Below, piece after piece: positions 13,965 through 22,642 of a stretch of 27,955 bases of DNA. The position numbers were made by a program, and so were the translations under genes. The notes under the pieces are model-generated. The model was not told where the DNA came from and ran no database searches. It was given only the letters and a program-made list of their open reading frames with translations. The first letter of the stretch is position 1; each line of letters opens with the position of its first letter. Origin of the DNA: a virus; IMG/VR virus record IMGVR_UViG_3300012984_000029, positions 1 through 27,955 of that record. One strand, written 5' to 3'.

Positions 13965-14372
13965 ATGGCATATTCATACGATGCGCCGCTGGTACGCCAG
14001 CACGCTATTCCTAACGGCACCTTTACCGCAGCGGCCACTATCACGCTGCCGTGCCGTGCGGTAGCTGCGCTCGCTCATGGTCGCGGTAGCCGCGTACTGA
14101 ACGAAGCGACGGTGCTGGGTGTTACTGGCGTTGTGACTACTGTAGGTACTGGCACGATCAACATCGGCGACGGCACGACGGCAAACCGCTACGGCGTGTT
14201 TACCATCTCTGCTTCGCAGACTTTGAACGGTGCTCTGGAAGGTACGCTGGTACTGACCGAAGAAGGTTTCCGCATGGGCGTGGCCGACTCTACTGTGCCG
14301 TCTACCTTCGTGCTGACCCTCGCAGGTACCGCAGTTCTCTCAAACGCTGCAGTTATCATCGGTCACTTCTAA
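13965..14372 (+). CDS. Putative head decoration or head-associated beta protein (135 aa)
   Basis: The start at ATG 13965 has GGGAG upstream. The sequence is rich in Thr, Val, Gly and Ala, with alternating hydrophobic residues (VLGVTGVVTTVGTGTINIGD; TFVLTLAGTAVLSNAAVIIG) that predict an all-beta protein. Small beta-rich proteins directly after the capsid gene are often capsid cement or decoration proteins, so that is my inference; no specific family motif is seen. It is the last gene before a strong terminator, closing the capsid transcript. Confidence 0.6.
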   Translation: MAYSYDAPLVRQHAIPNGTFTAAATITLPCRAVAALAHGRGSRVLNEATVLGVTGVVTTVGTGTINIGDGTTANRYGVFTISASQTLNGALEGTLVLTEEGFRMGVADSTVPSTFVLTLAGTAVLSNAAVIIGHF

Positions 14373-14392
14373 CCGATACTGGCTGCAATCCG

Positions 14393-14419
14393 AAAGCCTC
14401 CTTTACCGGAGGCTTTTTT
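14393..14419 (+). terminator. Strong rho-independent terminator ending the capsid segment
   Basis: AAAGCCTCC (14393-14401) pairs with GGAGGCTTT (14408-14416) around a TTTACC loop, running into a six-T tract (14414-14419). It lies 21 bases after the stop of the 135-aa gene and before the connector/tail genes. On the minus strand the same stem is preceded by A residues and has no good T-run, so it acts mainly rightward. Confidence 0.88.
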
Positions 14420-14457
14420 ATTGGTAAAGTTTATCAGTCTAACACAGGAGGTGTATC

Positions 14458-14778
14458 ATGGGACGCAATAGCAACTGCAACGGCGACGACGCTTTCTCAT
14501 GGGGTCAACGCACGGTAGGCGACGTGGACTATATGAACGATCAGATGGAGCGTGACCGCCTCGGTTGCCACTTGCCTCCACGAGATTGTATGGGCGGCTT
14601 CGAAGATGACTATCCGAACGTGGATAGTGTAGCTCCAGGTGATGGCTACCTTGCCAGCAAAGACCTGGAACGTTTTCGCGGCTACAAAGAACCTGGCTGC
14701 AACGTCTCGCCAATGCACGAGGGGCAGACAGTTTACAAAGGTTATGGAGACATTAAGCATGGCTATGAGCGAAAATAA
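14458..14778 (+). CDS. Unrecognised 106-aa hydrophilic protein
   Basis: ATG 14458 follows ACAGGAGGTG, an almost perfect ribosome site. The context GGAGGTGTATCATGG closely resembles that of the 60-aa gene at 8096 (GGAGGTGCATCATGG). The product is hydrophilic, rich in Gly, Asp and Tyr, and has four cysteines spread as C7, C37, C44 and C81 without a CxxC pair. No family is recognised. It overlaps the next gene by 20 bases, which implies coupling, and lies between the head and tail-connector genes. Confidence 0.7.
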   Translation: MGRNSNCNGDDAFSWGQRTVGDVDYMNDQMERDRLGCHLPPRDCMGGFEDDYPNVDSVAPGDGYLASKDLERFRGYKEPGCNVSPMHEGQTVYKGYGDIKHGYERK

Positions 14779-15133
14779 ACCGCTGAACAAGAAGCTGCCT
14801 TACGGCACTATCCGTGGTCGCCTGGAAGGTTTTCCGCAGGCGCGATACTCGCAAGAGGACCGCCTGTACAATGCGCGCGAAGAACTGATCTATGATGGCT
14901 CTGCGCACATTGAACCGGAATTGCCACCAGAGCTGCCACCAGCGCCGGAAGTGCCACCAGCTCCACCAGTGGAACCGCCAGTGCCTGACGCACCTCCGGC
15001 ACCGCCAGTCGAGCCACCAGCTCCTCCGGCACCGCCAGTAGAACCACCAGCACCGCCAGCTGCCCCTAAAGCAGAAAAAGCACCTAAAGCGCCGAAAGCG
15101 CCTAAACTGCCTGGCCTGCCGACGAAAGACTAA
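14759..15133 (+). CDS. Proline-rich 124-aa protein
   Basis: The start at ATG 14759 is chosen for GGAG nine bases upstream; ATG 14765 (two codons on) is possible, while the longer open frame from 14639 lies within the previous gene and is rejected. Residues 1-54 are a polar, probably folded or adaptor segment (KKLPYGTIRGRLEGFPQ). Residues about 55-104 are almost entirely Pro, Glu, Ala and Val in PPAPPVEPP-type repeats, which would form a stiff polyproline rod. The end is a lysine-rich KAPKAPKAPK tail resembling the linker and tail of periplasm-spanning proteins. I infer a structural spacer or a virion protein with an extended arm. The DNA repeats make this gene prone to length change. Confidence 0.75.
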   Translation: MAMSENKPLNKKLPYGTIRGRLEGFPQARYSQEDRLYNAREELIYDGSAHIEPELPPELPPAPEVPPAPPVEPPVPDAPPAPPVEPPAPPAPPVEPPAPPAAPKAEKAPKAPKAPKLPGLPTKD

Positions 15134-15144
15134 GGAGCCGTACC

Positions 15145-15807
15145 ATGCCAGCCACTCTGCTTTCAATGTCACAGAACGTAGCCAATGAAGTCGGCTACTC
15201 AGGGAAGTTAACCGCTACTGCGGTTGCGACGGGCGACGCTGCGCGTATCGTGCGCTATGTCAAGGAAGCCACTCTGTATGTTGAAAACCTGTGGGGTGAC
15301 TGGCGGTTTCTGTGGGGCGGGCTGGTAGAGGGTGTCGCTACGGCGTTATCCAATACCATCCCCGCTCCGGTCAATCTCTACCGCTGGGATCAGGAACGCC
15401 TGTTCTTTGATACTGGCACCGTATGCCCGATCATGTGGAATGACTTTAAAATGTATTCCGCCATGAACGACCCAGGCTACCCGACTCAATTCGTCATCAT
15501 GCCGGATAACAGCATCCGCATGTTTAGCCCGCCTGACGCGGACTACAACTACATGTTCTCGTGGTACAAGCAGTCAGTGCCGCTGGTGAATGATGACGAT
15601 CAGCCCCTTATTCCCGACCAATTCCGCAAAGTGATTGAGGCCCGCGCGCTGTGGCTGTATGCCATGTACGACGAGGCGGCGGAGCTGGCGGCTAAAGCAG
15701 ATAACGAATACGTCCTGTGGCTCGCTCAGCTGGAAGCTGACCAACGTCCGGACGGCATGTTTGCCAACCAGTCCAACGGGAACCACGTTCGAATTTCAGC
15801 GGAGTGA
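15145..15807 (+). CDS. Head-to-tail adaptor, T7 gp11-like (220 aa)
   Basis: In podoviruses the adaptor ring connects portal to tail nozzle. Position before a ~770-aa nozzle-like protein, size, and the pattern fit: an N-terminal helical part (VANEVGYSGKLTATAVATGD; RIVRYVKEATLYVENLWGDW), a central beta part with WDQERLFFDTG and IMPDNSIRMFSPPDADY, and C-terminal helices (QFRKVIEARALWLYAMYDEA). The helix with ARALWLYAMYDEAAELAAKA is similar to that of other adaptor proteins. The start is preceded by AAGGAG overlapping the upstream TAA stop. No defects are seen. Assignment is by pattern and context. Confidence 0.78.
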   Translation: MPATLLSMSQNVANEVGYSGKLTATAVATGDAARIVRYVKEATLYVENLWGDWRFLWGGLVEGVATALSNTIPAPVNLYRWDQERLFFDTGTVCPIMWNDFKMYSAMNDPGYPTQFVIMPDNSIRMFSPPDADYNYMFSWYKQSVPLVNDDDQPLIPDQFRKVIEARALWLYAMYDEAAELAAKADNEYVLWLAQLEADQRPDGMFANQSNGNHVRISAE

Positions 15808-15811
15808 AATT

Positions 15812-18115
15812 ATGGGACAGTATGACCGTTTTGCCCTGCAGGGTGGCCTCGACACGGCCACTCCTTATCTCGCCCGCGAGCCAGGCACGCTTCTCAACGC
15901 TAACAACTTTCATCCGGACACGGACGGCGGCTATCGCATGGGCGGTGGCTATGAGCGCTTCGACGGCCAGGTCGCGCCGAGTGAAGTCATCATATATAAC
16001 CTGTACTGCGACACGGATGTAAGCTCCCTGCTCGCAGGCGATGGGTTCGTGCTTGACTCCCCGTCTGGAGCCATCCTGTTCGTTGGTCGGTCATACGGCA
16101 CCAACGTCTGGGTGGACCTCCGATCCGGTCCGTTGCCGCAGGCAGGCGACACGTTCACGCTGGGTGGCGACACAGTTACGATCACCGCAGTCACCACCGA
16201 GGCGGTGGACTTCCGCAGCTACGTTCCAGGCTCCCAGCGTACCTACATCGTGCAGGCATTGGCGCTGGCAGGCAAATCCCTCGCTCCAGGCATGAGCCTG
16301 CTCGGTCTGACGTCCGGCGCGACGATGACCGTGGCAAGCCTGCTGGAGTTCGCTGCGGGCTACTGGGTGTATCTGACTGCGGATTCCACTCCTCCTCAGA
16401 GCGGGGAGACGCTGCAGGCTACCGACACTTCGCAATACACCGTGCTCGCTCCGGTCTATCAGGTTGAGCCAATGCTCTCTGACCCCACTACGCCTGCAGG
16501 TCAGTTCTTCTGGCTCAGCCAGCGCCGCCGTGAAGTCATCGGGCAGGTTCCTGGCTCAGGTCCGGTACGCGGAGTCTGGGAGCTGAACGGCAAGGTGTAC
16601 GCCGTCCGCGATAACATGATTGGCTCGGCGGGGCTGATGTACTCCTCATCCAGCTCCGGATGGCAGGCGGTGGCTACGGGCTTTACGCTGACGTGGGACA
16701 ACCGCCCTACCACCGTCACCGATGACTTCCTCGGTCCAGGCGATATCATCCAGGGTGTGACGTCCGGCGCAACCGCAACGGTGGGCTGGGTAGGGTACTC
16801 TGCTCAGGACCACAGCTCCGGCTATGTGACGATGGCAAGCATCACGGGTACGTTCACCGTGGGCGAGGACATCAAGAATAACTCTCAGCCAGGCACGCCA
16901 GTGATCGGGAAAGTGGCCGCTGCAGCAGTAAGCAATGCGCTGCCACCAGGCGGGAAGTATCGCTTCACCAATCACAACTTCTTCGGCGGTACCGACCAGT
17001 TCTCCATGTACGGCGTGAACGGGGTAGGCCAGGGCTTTGTGTACAACGAGGTGCAGGGCTTCTCATTCATCCCTACCGGACGTCCGGTGGAGCTGGAAAT
17101 GCCGTTTGACTTGTGCGAGTACAAGGACCACCTGTTCTTCGCGTACCCGTTCGGCTCGCTGCAGCACTCGGTCATTGGCTCACCTATGGACTGGTCTGGT
17201 GGTCTGGGTGCGCTGGAGGTAGGGGTCGGATCTGAGATCTCCTCCCTCATCCCTGGCCCGAAAGCCCTCATCATTTGTACGGAGAAGGACATCCAGTCTC
17301 TGGAAGGTGGCGGCGTGGACGACTGGCAGAAAGAGGTTATCACCCAGCATACGGGCATCGCCAAGTTCACAGGGCTGTATCAGTCTCAGTCCTTCGTGCT
17401 GGCGCAGGCAGGTATCGTCGCGGTGGACCGTACTGACGCCTTTGGTAACTTCATGGACTCCACACTGTCTGACCGCATCCGTGGCATCATCGTGCCTGCG
17501 TTCCCTCGCTGTACCGGAGCGCTGGCCCGCAAGGACAAGGGTCAGTACCGCGTGTTCTATGACGGCGACACTAACATTTGCCTGTCCACCAACCAGGGCA
17601 ACGTGATCGGCTTCTCACAGTTCGACTACGGCGGCAAGACCGTGCGCACCGCATGCAACCCATATGGTCGAGTGTTCTTCACTTCGGACGATGGTTTCGT
17701 GTATCATGATGACGTGGGTGGCAGCAACGACGGGGAGGAGCGCGTATCGGTCATGCGTACCTCGTTTGCCAACCAGGGCGACCCAGATACCCGCAAGCGC
17801 TACCGTCGCATTGATATGACGCTGAACAGCGAGAGCTTTGTTAACTTCCGCGTGCTGTTCTCCTTCGACAAAGACAGCAGCGTGCCGCAGTCATCCATTG
17901 ACTCAGGCATGCTTGTTAGTGGCGGTGGCCGCTGGGATTTAAGCAACTGGAACGAAGTGTACTGGGATGCCTCGGATTCGCCTACCGTGTCATCAGATAT
18001 CGACGGCATCGGGTTCGACATTAGCGTCCTGGTGTATGTGCAGTCAAGGATTCACCCCCCATTCATCGTAGAGGACGTCTCGCTTGAATGGTCGCCACGG
18101 AGAAAGGTGCGCTAA
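15812..18115 (+). CDS. Tail nozzle protein, T7 gp12-like (767 aa)
   Basis: I place the start at ATG 15812 (GGAG at seven bases), just past the adaptor stop; the frame is open further upstream but that part overlaps the adaptor and reads as non-coding. The N-terminus (FALQGGLDTATPYLAREPGT, with NANNFHPDTDGGYRMGGGYE) is characteristic of large tail-tube/nozzle proteins that form the tip of a short tail. Most of the chain is beta-rich, as expected for a beta-propeller nozzle. Two short related segments (SGATMTVASLLEF and SGATATVGWVGYS, about residues 168 and 315) suggest an internal duplication. The C-terminus holds PDTRKRYRRIDM, near the end of the propeller in such proteins. The stop overlaps the next start (TAATG). 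Confidence 0.8.
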   Translation: MGQYDRFALQGGLDTATPYLAREPGTLLNANNFHPDTDGGYRMGGGYERFDGQVAPSEVIIYNLYCDTDVSSLLAGDGFVLDSPSGAILFVGRSYGTNVWVDLRSGPLPQAGDTFTLGGDTVTITAVTTEAVDFRSYVPGSQRTYIVQALALAGKSLAPGMSLLGLTSGATMTVASLLEFAAGYWVYLTADSTPPQSGETLQATDTSQYTVLAPVYQVEPMLSDPTTPAGQFFWLSQRRREVIGQVPGSGPVRGVWELNGKVYAVRDNMIGSAGLMYSSSSSGWQAVATGFTLTWDNRPTTVTDDFLGPGDIIQGVTSGATATVGWVGYSAQDHSSGYVTMASITGTFTVGEDIKNNSQPGTPVIGKVAAAAVSNALPPGGKYRFTNHNFFGGTDQFSMYGVNGVGQGFVYNEVQGFSFIPTGRPVELEMPFDLCEYKDHLFFAYPFGSLQHSVIGSPMDWSGGLGALEVGVGSEISSLIPGPKALIICTEKDIQSLEGGGVDDWQKEVITQHTGIAKFTGLYQSQSFVLAQAGIVAVDRTDAFGNFMDSTLSDRIRGIIVPAFPRCTGALARKDKGQYRVFYDGDTNICLSTNQGNVIGFSQFDYGGKTVRTACNPYGRVFFTSDDGFVYHDDVGGSNDGEERVSVMRTSFANQGDPDTRKRYRRIDMTLNSESFVNFRVLFSFDKDSSVPQSSIDSGMLVSGGGRWDLSNWNEVYWDASDSPTVSSDIDGIGFDISVLVYVQSRIHPPFIVEDVSLEWSPRRKVR

Positions 18116-19755
18116 TGGCTAACTCATATTTCAACTACACTTCCCCAGTACAGCCTGGGGACCGTATTGAGTCGAACAAGTACAATGGCGACTTCGGTGC
18201 CATCGCGCGTGCTTTCGACACACTGCCGTCCCCTGACGAGCTGGCGACCAACACCAGCAACTATGCGGTATCTGTGGGTACCGCTACTGCGTATCAGGTG
18301 AACCTGCCGAGCTTCGACCCTACCTTCGGGTACCTTGAGGGTATGCAGGTCATCATGAAAGCCCATGTGACGAATACCGGTTCTGCGACGATCAGCATCA
18401 ACGGCGCGACGCCTGTCATTATCCGCAACGTCCTGACGGGCACCGCACCGAACTACCTGCTGGTGGCGGGCGACATTGCAGCTGGGGCGATCTACTCCCT
18501 CCGCTACGACGGCACCCAATTCCAGGTAGCAAACACGGTGGCTAACGCGCTCATCAGCTCGCAGACGGCGGCAACCGCAGCGACCAACGCGGCCAACGCT
18601 GCGGCATCGTCAGCTTCCAGCGCGCAGACTTCCCGACAGGCCGCAGAGACGGCAGCGGGCAATGCGAACGCCTCCGCTAACTCTGCAGCCAACAGCGCCG
18701 CTACCGCGACCAATGCCGCCAGTGCAGCTTCCAGCAGCGCGGGCAACGCGTCCACCAGCGCCACTACCGCGACCAACGCCGCATCCGCTGCGTCCACCAG
18801 CGCGGGCACTGCGACGACACAGGCATCCAACGCGGCGACTGCCGCGACCACGGCTACCAACGCACAGACGGCTGCGTCCAACTCAGCGGTAGCTGCGGCT
18901 AACTCTGCGTCGGCGGCATCTGCCAGCGCCGTCGCTGCAGCAAACTTCGCGGCGCAGGCGCAGGCTGTACTGACATCGACAGCGTTCAATAACGCGGTGA
19001 TCGCTCAACTGCTGGCCCCTACGGGTTCCCTGCGCGTCGGCGCGGTTAAGTTCTTCTCCCAGAACCTCGACCCGAACACGCTGTACCCTGGCTCCAGCTG
19101 GACACGACTGCCTCCGGACCTGGCTATCCGCACATCCCTGTCAGACGGCTCAGACGTCATGACCACGAGCGGTAACGACAACGTGTCCCTGTCATCGGCA
19201 AACATCCCGTCGCACTCGCACAACGGTACTGTGACCATCAACCCGTACAACTACGGGCAGATCACCACCGAGCTTTTCAGCTACGGACAGGTCACGTCAA
19301 CCGAGTATGACTTCGGCACGGTGAACATGAACTCATTTAACTATGGGACGATCACCTCCAGCTCAGGTGGTAGCGGCACGGTCATTACGTCGCAGGACGG
19401 GGACCACACGCACTCCATCGGTGTACAGAACGCGGGCACGGGTTCCACAGGCTTTATCCTGGGGCAGACGACGGCAGCTGTGGGCACGCAGATCTCGTCC
19501 AACGTTGGCGGGCTGCACCAGCATACGGCTACGTTCCCGTCGCACACCCACAGCATCACCATCCCAAGCCACACCCATACGGTCAACCTGGGGGGTCACA
19601 CGCACACCATCAACCTGGGCACCCACACGCATGTGGCTACCGTGGGGCAGCATACCCATACTGTGGCGGTGACGATTAACGCCGCAGGCTCCGGCACGCA
19701 GTTCAGTGTCCGCAACCGTTGCGTTAAACTCGTGGGATGGAGACGTATTTCATGA
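18115..19755 (+). CDS. Tail fibre 1: alanine-rich coiled coil and HxH-ladder tip (546 aa)
   Basis: The start is ATG 18115, in a TAATG overlap with the nozzle stop; ATG 18088 would give a leader overlapping the nozzle end. Residues 1-140 form an N-terminal attachment and knob-like region. Residues about 147-285 are Ala/Ser/Thr/Asn repeats typical of lambda-Stf-like fibre coiled coils. A short domain with YPGSSWTRLP (324-333) is followed by a tip with four tandem Y/F-x-Y/F-G beta repeats (about 378-412). Eight HxH motifs follow (H367, 431, 468, 477, 486, 495, 504, 513 as first His), the last six exactly nine residues apart. In the T4 long-fibre tip, HxH motifs from three chains bind iron, so a metal-stabilised trimer is expected. 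A paralogue follows immediately. Confidence 0.85.
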   Translation: MANSYFNYTSPVQPGDRIESNKYNGDFGAIARAFDTLPSPDELATNTSNYAVSVGTATAYQVNLPSFDPTFGYLEGMQVIMKAHVTNTGSATISINGATPVIIRNVLTGTAPNYLLVAGDIAAGAIYSLRYDGTQFQVANTVANALISSQTAATAATNAANAAASSASSAQTSRQAAETAAGNANASANSAANSAATATNAASAASSSAGNASTSATTATNAASAASTSAGTATTQASNAATAATTATNAQTAASNSAVAAANSASAASASAVAAANFAAQAQAVLTSTAFNNAVIAQLLAPTGSLRVGAVKFFSQNLDPNTLYPGSSWTRLPPDLAIRTSLSDGSDVMTTSGNDNVSLSSANIPSHSHNGTVTINPYNYGQITTELFSYGQVTSTEYDFGTVNMNSFNYGTITSSSGGSGTVITSQDGDHTHSIGVQNAGTGSTGFILGQTTAAVGTQISSNVGGLHQHTATFPSHTHSITIPSHTHTVNLGGHTHTINLGTHTHVATVGQHTHTVAVTINAAGSGTQFSVRNRCVKLVGWRRIS

Positions 19756-21380
19756 CAAACCAATACTATAACTTCACGGACCCAGCTGTATCGTTCGCCA
19801 TCGTGGACGGTATGGGGTACAACCGCGAGATGTTGAAGATCACCGAGGCGTTCGATAACTTCCCTCCGGCGATTCAGTTCACGTCCGGCACGTTCAACTA
19901 CGGGGAGCAGACGGGCGGCAGCTCAGTCGACTATCTGGTGAACGTACCCGCAATTCCCACGGGCACGCCGTATGTGCCAGGGAACAACGTGGCTGGCCTC
20001 CTCAGTGTCACGAACACAGGTCCGGTCACGCTGCGCGTCAGCCTGGGAGAGACTAAGGGTGTGCGTATCGGCAGCGCGGGAGCTGCAGTAGCTGGCGATC
20101 TGAAAGCTGGCGGTATCTACACCTTCGTCTATGACGGCACCGTCTGGTACACGCTGGAGATGTCTACCCGCTACTTAGGCATCGCCGAGTCTAAGGTGGG
20201 TGCGGCGGAAGCTGATCGTGACTCCGCAGCGGCGGACGCAGCGGCAGCAGCAGCGCAGGTACCTTTCGCCCAGCTGGATGAATCCAACGCGGCAACGGAC
20301 GCAGCGACGGCATCCGGAGCGGCCACGGCTGCGCTGGCGTCAGCAAGCACCGCTGCAGGATTTGCGACCACGGCATCCTCGCAGGCAAGCGCTGCCAGCC
20401 AGTCTGCGACCACTGCAGGGCAACGGGCTAATGCCGCAACCACTTCAAACAATACGGCGCAGGCGGCAGCTTCCAACGCAACCAGTGCGGCGAGTGCGGC
20501 TGCGGGCCACGCTACTACCGCAGCAAATAACGCTGCAGCGGCTGCAGACTCCGAGCAGGACGCAGAGGACGCAGCCATTGCCGCGCAGGACATCCTGACT
20601 GACCCAGGCTTCAATAACCGCGTGCGTGATGCCATCCGTGACGTGGAGATGGTGGTGGGCAGCTGCGAGTGGTTCTCAACCAACCAGAATCCGAACACGA
20701 CCTACCCAGGCACTACGTGGGTCCGGTTGCCTGCGAACGTGTCCCTGCTGATGGCCGCGCTGGACGGCACCGATGTCCTGCAGCAGGTCGGGTCTGATAC
20801 CGTTACGCTCACCACTGCCACAATGCCCAGCCACCAGCATACGGTGCCAAACGCCACCTCGTCCTCCACGGGACTGGCGATCACCCTCAGCAATGTGGAC
20901 TTTGGCAACCCGACGATCAGCACGTTTTCGTTCGCGCTCAAGCAGACGACATCCGCGCTCGGTTCGCCTGTAACCGTATCGAACGCAGCGGTGACGGCTT
21001 CTATCGCATCGGCGGGTGAGCACCAGCACACTCTGAATGCTACGGACCCTAACGGGCTAGCATCTCAGCCCGCACGCGTTAGGGGTCAGTACAACCCTCC
21101 GTTGACGGTAGGCTTCCGTAACTTCTTGAATGCCGGAGCGCACACGCATAGCTTGACAGCTCCGAACCATTCCCATACGTTTAACGTGGGTAGCCACTCG
21201 CACAGCACTACGCTGCCGAGCCATTCCCATGATATGACTTTCGGCCCGCATAGCCACTTCCTGACTATCGGGTCACACAACCACACCTCATCCCTGGCGG
21301 TTTCTTCCGTTGGTGACGGCACGGCATTTTCCGTGGTAAACTCAAACCTCAAACTGGTTGCATGGTACAGGACGGCATAA
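19752..21380 (+). CDS. Tail fibre 2: paralogue of fibre 1 (542 aa)
   Basis: The start is ATG 19752, in a 4-bp ATGA overlap with fibre 1; GGAG lies nine bases upstream, so ATG 19737 is less likely. The architecture is the same. An N-terminal domain starts YYNFTDP (compare YFNYTSP in fibre 1) and includes IYTFVYDGT (compare IYSLRYDGT). An alanine-rich coiled coil spans about 145-280. NTTYPGTTWVRLP (315-327) matches the NTLYPGSSWTRLP segment of fibre 1. The tip carries eight HxH motifs (first His 361, 424, 464, 473, 482, 491, 500, 509), again six in a nine-residue register. The tip regions differ most outside the HxH ladder, consistent with two receptor specificities or a hetero-assembled fibre. 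It overlaps the next gene by one base (TAATG). Confidence 0.85.
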   Translation: MTNQYYNFTDPAVSFAIVDGMGYNREMLKITEAFDNFPPAIQFTSGTFNYGEQTGGSSVDYLVNVPAIPTGTPYVPGNNVAGLLSVTNTGPVTLRVSLGETKGVRIGSAGAAVAGDLKAGGIYTFVYDGTVWYTLEMSTRYLGIAESKVGAAEADRDSAAADAAAAAAQVPFAQLDESNAATDAATASGAATAALASASTAAGFATTASSQASAASQSATTAGQRANAATTSNNTAQAAASNATSAASAAAGHATTAANNAAAAADSEQDAEDAAIAAQDILTDPGFNNRVRDAIRDVEMVVGSCEWFSTNQNPNTTYPGTTWVRLPANVSLLMAALDGTDVLQQVGSDTVTLTTATMPSHQHTVPNATSSSTGLAITLSNVDFGNPTISTFSFALKQTTSALGSPVTVSNAAVTASIASAGEHQHTLNATDPNGLASQPARVRGQYNPPLTVGFRNFLNAGAHTHSLTAPNHSHTFNVGSHSHSTTLPSHSHDMTFGPHSHFLTIGSHNHTSSLAVSSVGDGTAFSVVNSNLKLVAWYRTA

Positions 21381-22630
21381 TGGCGACTACAACGGATCAG
21401 ACTAATCAGCCCCAGCAGGAGACTATGAGTGGCACCACGTCGTCAGCGGCGGGTGCTCAAGGCTCCGGATCAATCCAGAATAACTCTCAGGGATATCAGA
21501 CGGTTGACCAGGCGTACAACCAGCTGACCTCCCAGAACAGCCCGATGATGCAGCAGGCAGCGGCCACTGCACAGCGTCAGGCTGCGCGCCGTGGTCTGGG
21601 TAACTCCAGCATGGCTACGGGTATGGCACAGGCGGCGCAGGCTACCGTGGCTATCCCGCTGGCTCAGCAGATGGCTCAGCAGTCACAGGGGCAGGCGCAG
21701 TATGACCGCTCGCAGACTGAGACAGAACGTGCAGCACAGGCAGGCGAAGGTCTGACCCAGCAGCAGATTGACGAGCAGGTCCGCTCTAACCAGGCTGGTG
21801 AAGGTCTGTCACAGCAGCAGATCACCAACCAGGATAAACAGGCTGCAGCGTCGCTGGCCGAGCAAATCCGTGCGTCTATGGCGGGTGAAGGTCTGAGCCA
21901 GCAGGAGATCGACGAGAAAATCCGTAGCAACATGGCGCAGGAAGGATTCTCGCAGCAGACTATCGACGAGACTATCCGCAGCAACCAGGCTGGCGAGAAG
22001 CTGGGTCAGGGGCAGCTGGCGGAGGAGGTCCGTTCCAACCAGGCTAACGAAGCGCTGGGCAAAGGGCAGTTGGCGGAAGAAGTCCGTTCTAACCAGGCGG
22101 GCGAGGGTCTGACCCAGCAGCAGATCACGAACCAGAATACTCAGTTCGCCAAGTCGCTGGAAGAACAAATCCGGTCCGGCAAGGTGTCTGAGCAACAGGC
22201 GCAGCAGCAGATCAACAACCAGGCTAACCAGTTCGCCCAGTCACTGGCAGAACAGGTACGCTCCGGTAAGGTGTCTGAGGCTCAAGCCGCTCAGCAGATC
22301 GCCAACCAGTCGAAGCAGTTCACCGACTCGCTGAAACAGCAGCAGTTCGAGTTCCAGGCTAACCTGGGGCTGGAGAACGCCAAGCTGAAACAGGACTCGG
22401 AGCAGTTCGCTTCGTCTATTCAGGCGAACGCCCGTGGTTCGTACACGGACGCGGTGAACAACCTGCTTAACAACAGCTCTGTGAACATCAACAACATCTC
22501 CTCTAACGCCAACCTTCCAAAGGCGGACAAGGATAAGCTGATTGCACAGGAGCTTTCGAACCGTAACAACGACCTGAAATACCTGCAGTCGCTTTACGGC
22601 AACGTCACCAGCTGGTCAGACAAACTGTAA
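21380..22630 (+). CDS. Glutamine-rich tandem-repeat coiled-coil virion protein (416 aa)
   Basis: The start is ATG 21380 with AGGA seven bases upstream; the ATG at 21362 lies in the fibre 2 end. Residues about 120-330 are built from tandem ~18-residue repeats with consensus AGEGLxQQQIDEQVRSNQ and relatives. The first copies are nearly identical, and the last (RSGKVSEQQAQQQINNQ type) are diverged. Such repeats should give a long continuous helix or coiled coil. The N-terminal 100 residues are Gln/Ser/Thr-rich with methionine-containing helices (MMQQAAATAQRQAARRGLG). No signal peptide or membrane segment is present. Position after the fibres and before other low-complexity proteins suggests an internal virion or ejection protein, or a rod joining tail parts. 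I do not recognise a named family. Confidence 0.78.
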   Translation: MATTTDQTNQPQQETMSGTTSSAAGAQGSGSIQNNSQGYQTVDQAYNQLTSQNSPMMQQAAATAQRQAARRGLGNSSMATGMAQAAQATVAIPLAQQMAQQSQGQAQYDRSQTETERAAQAGEGLTQQQIDEQVRSNQAGEGLSQQQITNQDKQAAASLAEQIRASMAGEGLSQQEIDEKIRSNMAQEGFSQQTIDETIRSNQAGEKLGQGQLAEEVRSNQANEALGKGQLAEEVRSNQAGEGLTQQQITNQNTQFAKSLEEQIRSGKVSEQQAQQQINNQANQFAQSLAEQVRSGKVSEAQAAQQIANQSKQFTDSLKQQQFEFQANLGLENAKLKQDSEQFASSIQANARGSYTDAVNNLLNNSSVNINNISSNANLPKADKDKLIAQELSNRNNDLKYLQSLYGNVTSWSDKL

Positions 22631-22642
22631 AGGGAGTATGTC

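Noticed and set aside
14639-14758. N-terminal extension of the proline-rich protein
   Set aside because: It lies inside the 106-aa gene in another frame. ATG 14759 has its own GGAG.
15635-15811. 59-codon N-terminal extension of the nozzle protein
   Set aside because: It overlaps the adaptor gene in another frame and reads as Arg/Cys/Thr-rich noise; ATG 15812 has GGAG at seven bases and a typical N-terminus.
18570-18960. CRISPR-like or mobile repeat array
   Set aside because: The repeats are in frame, irregular in length and encode the alanine-rich coiled coil of fibre 1. The similar stretch at 20230-20580 does the same in fibre 2.
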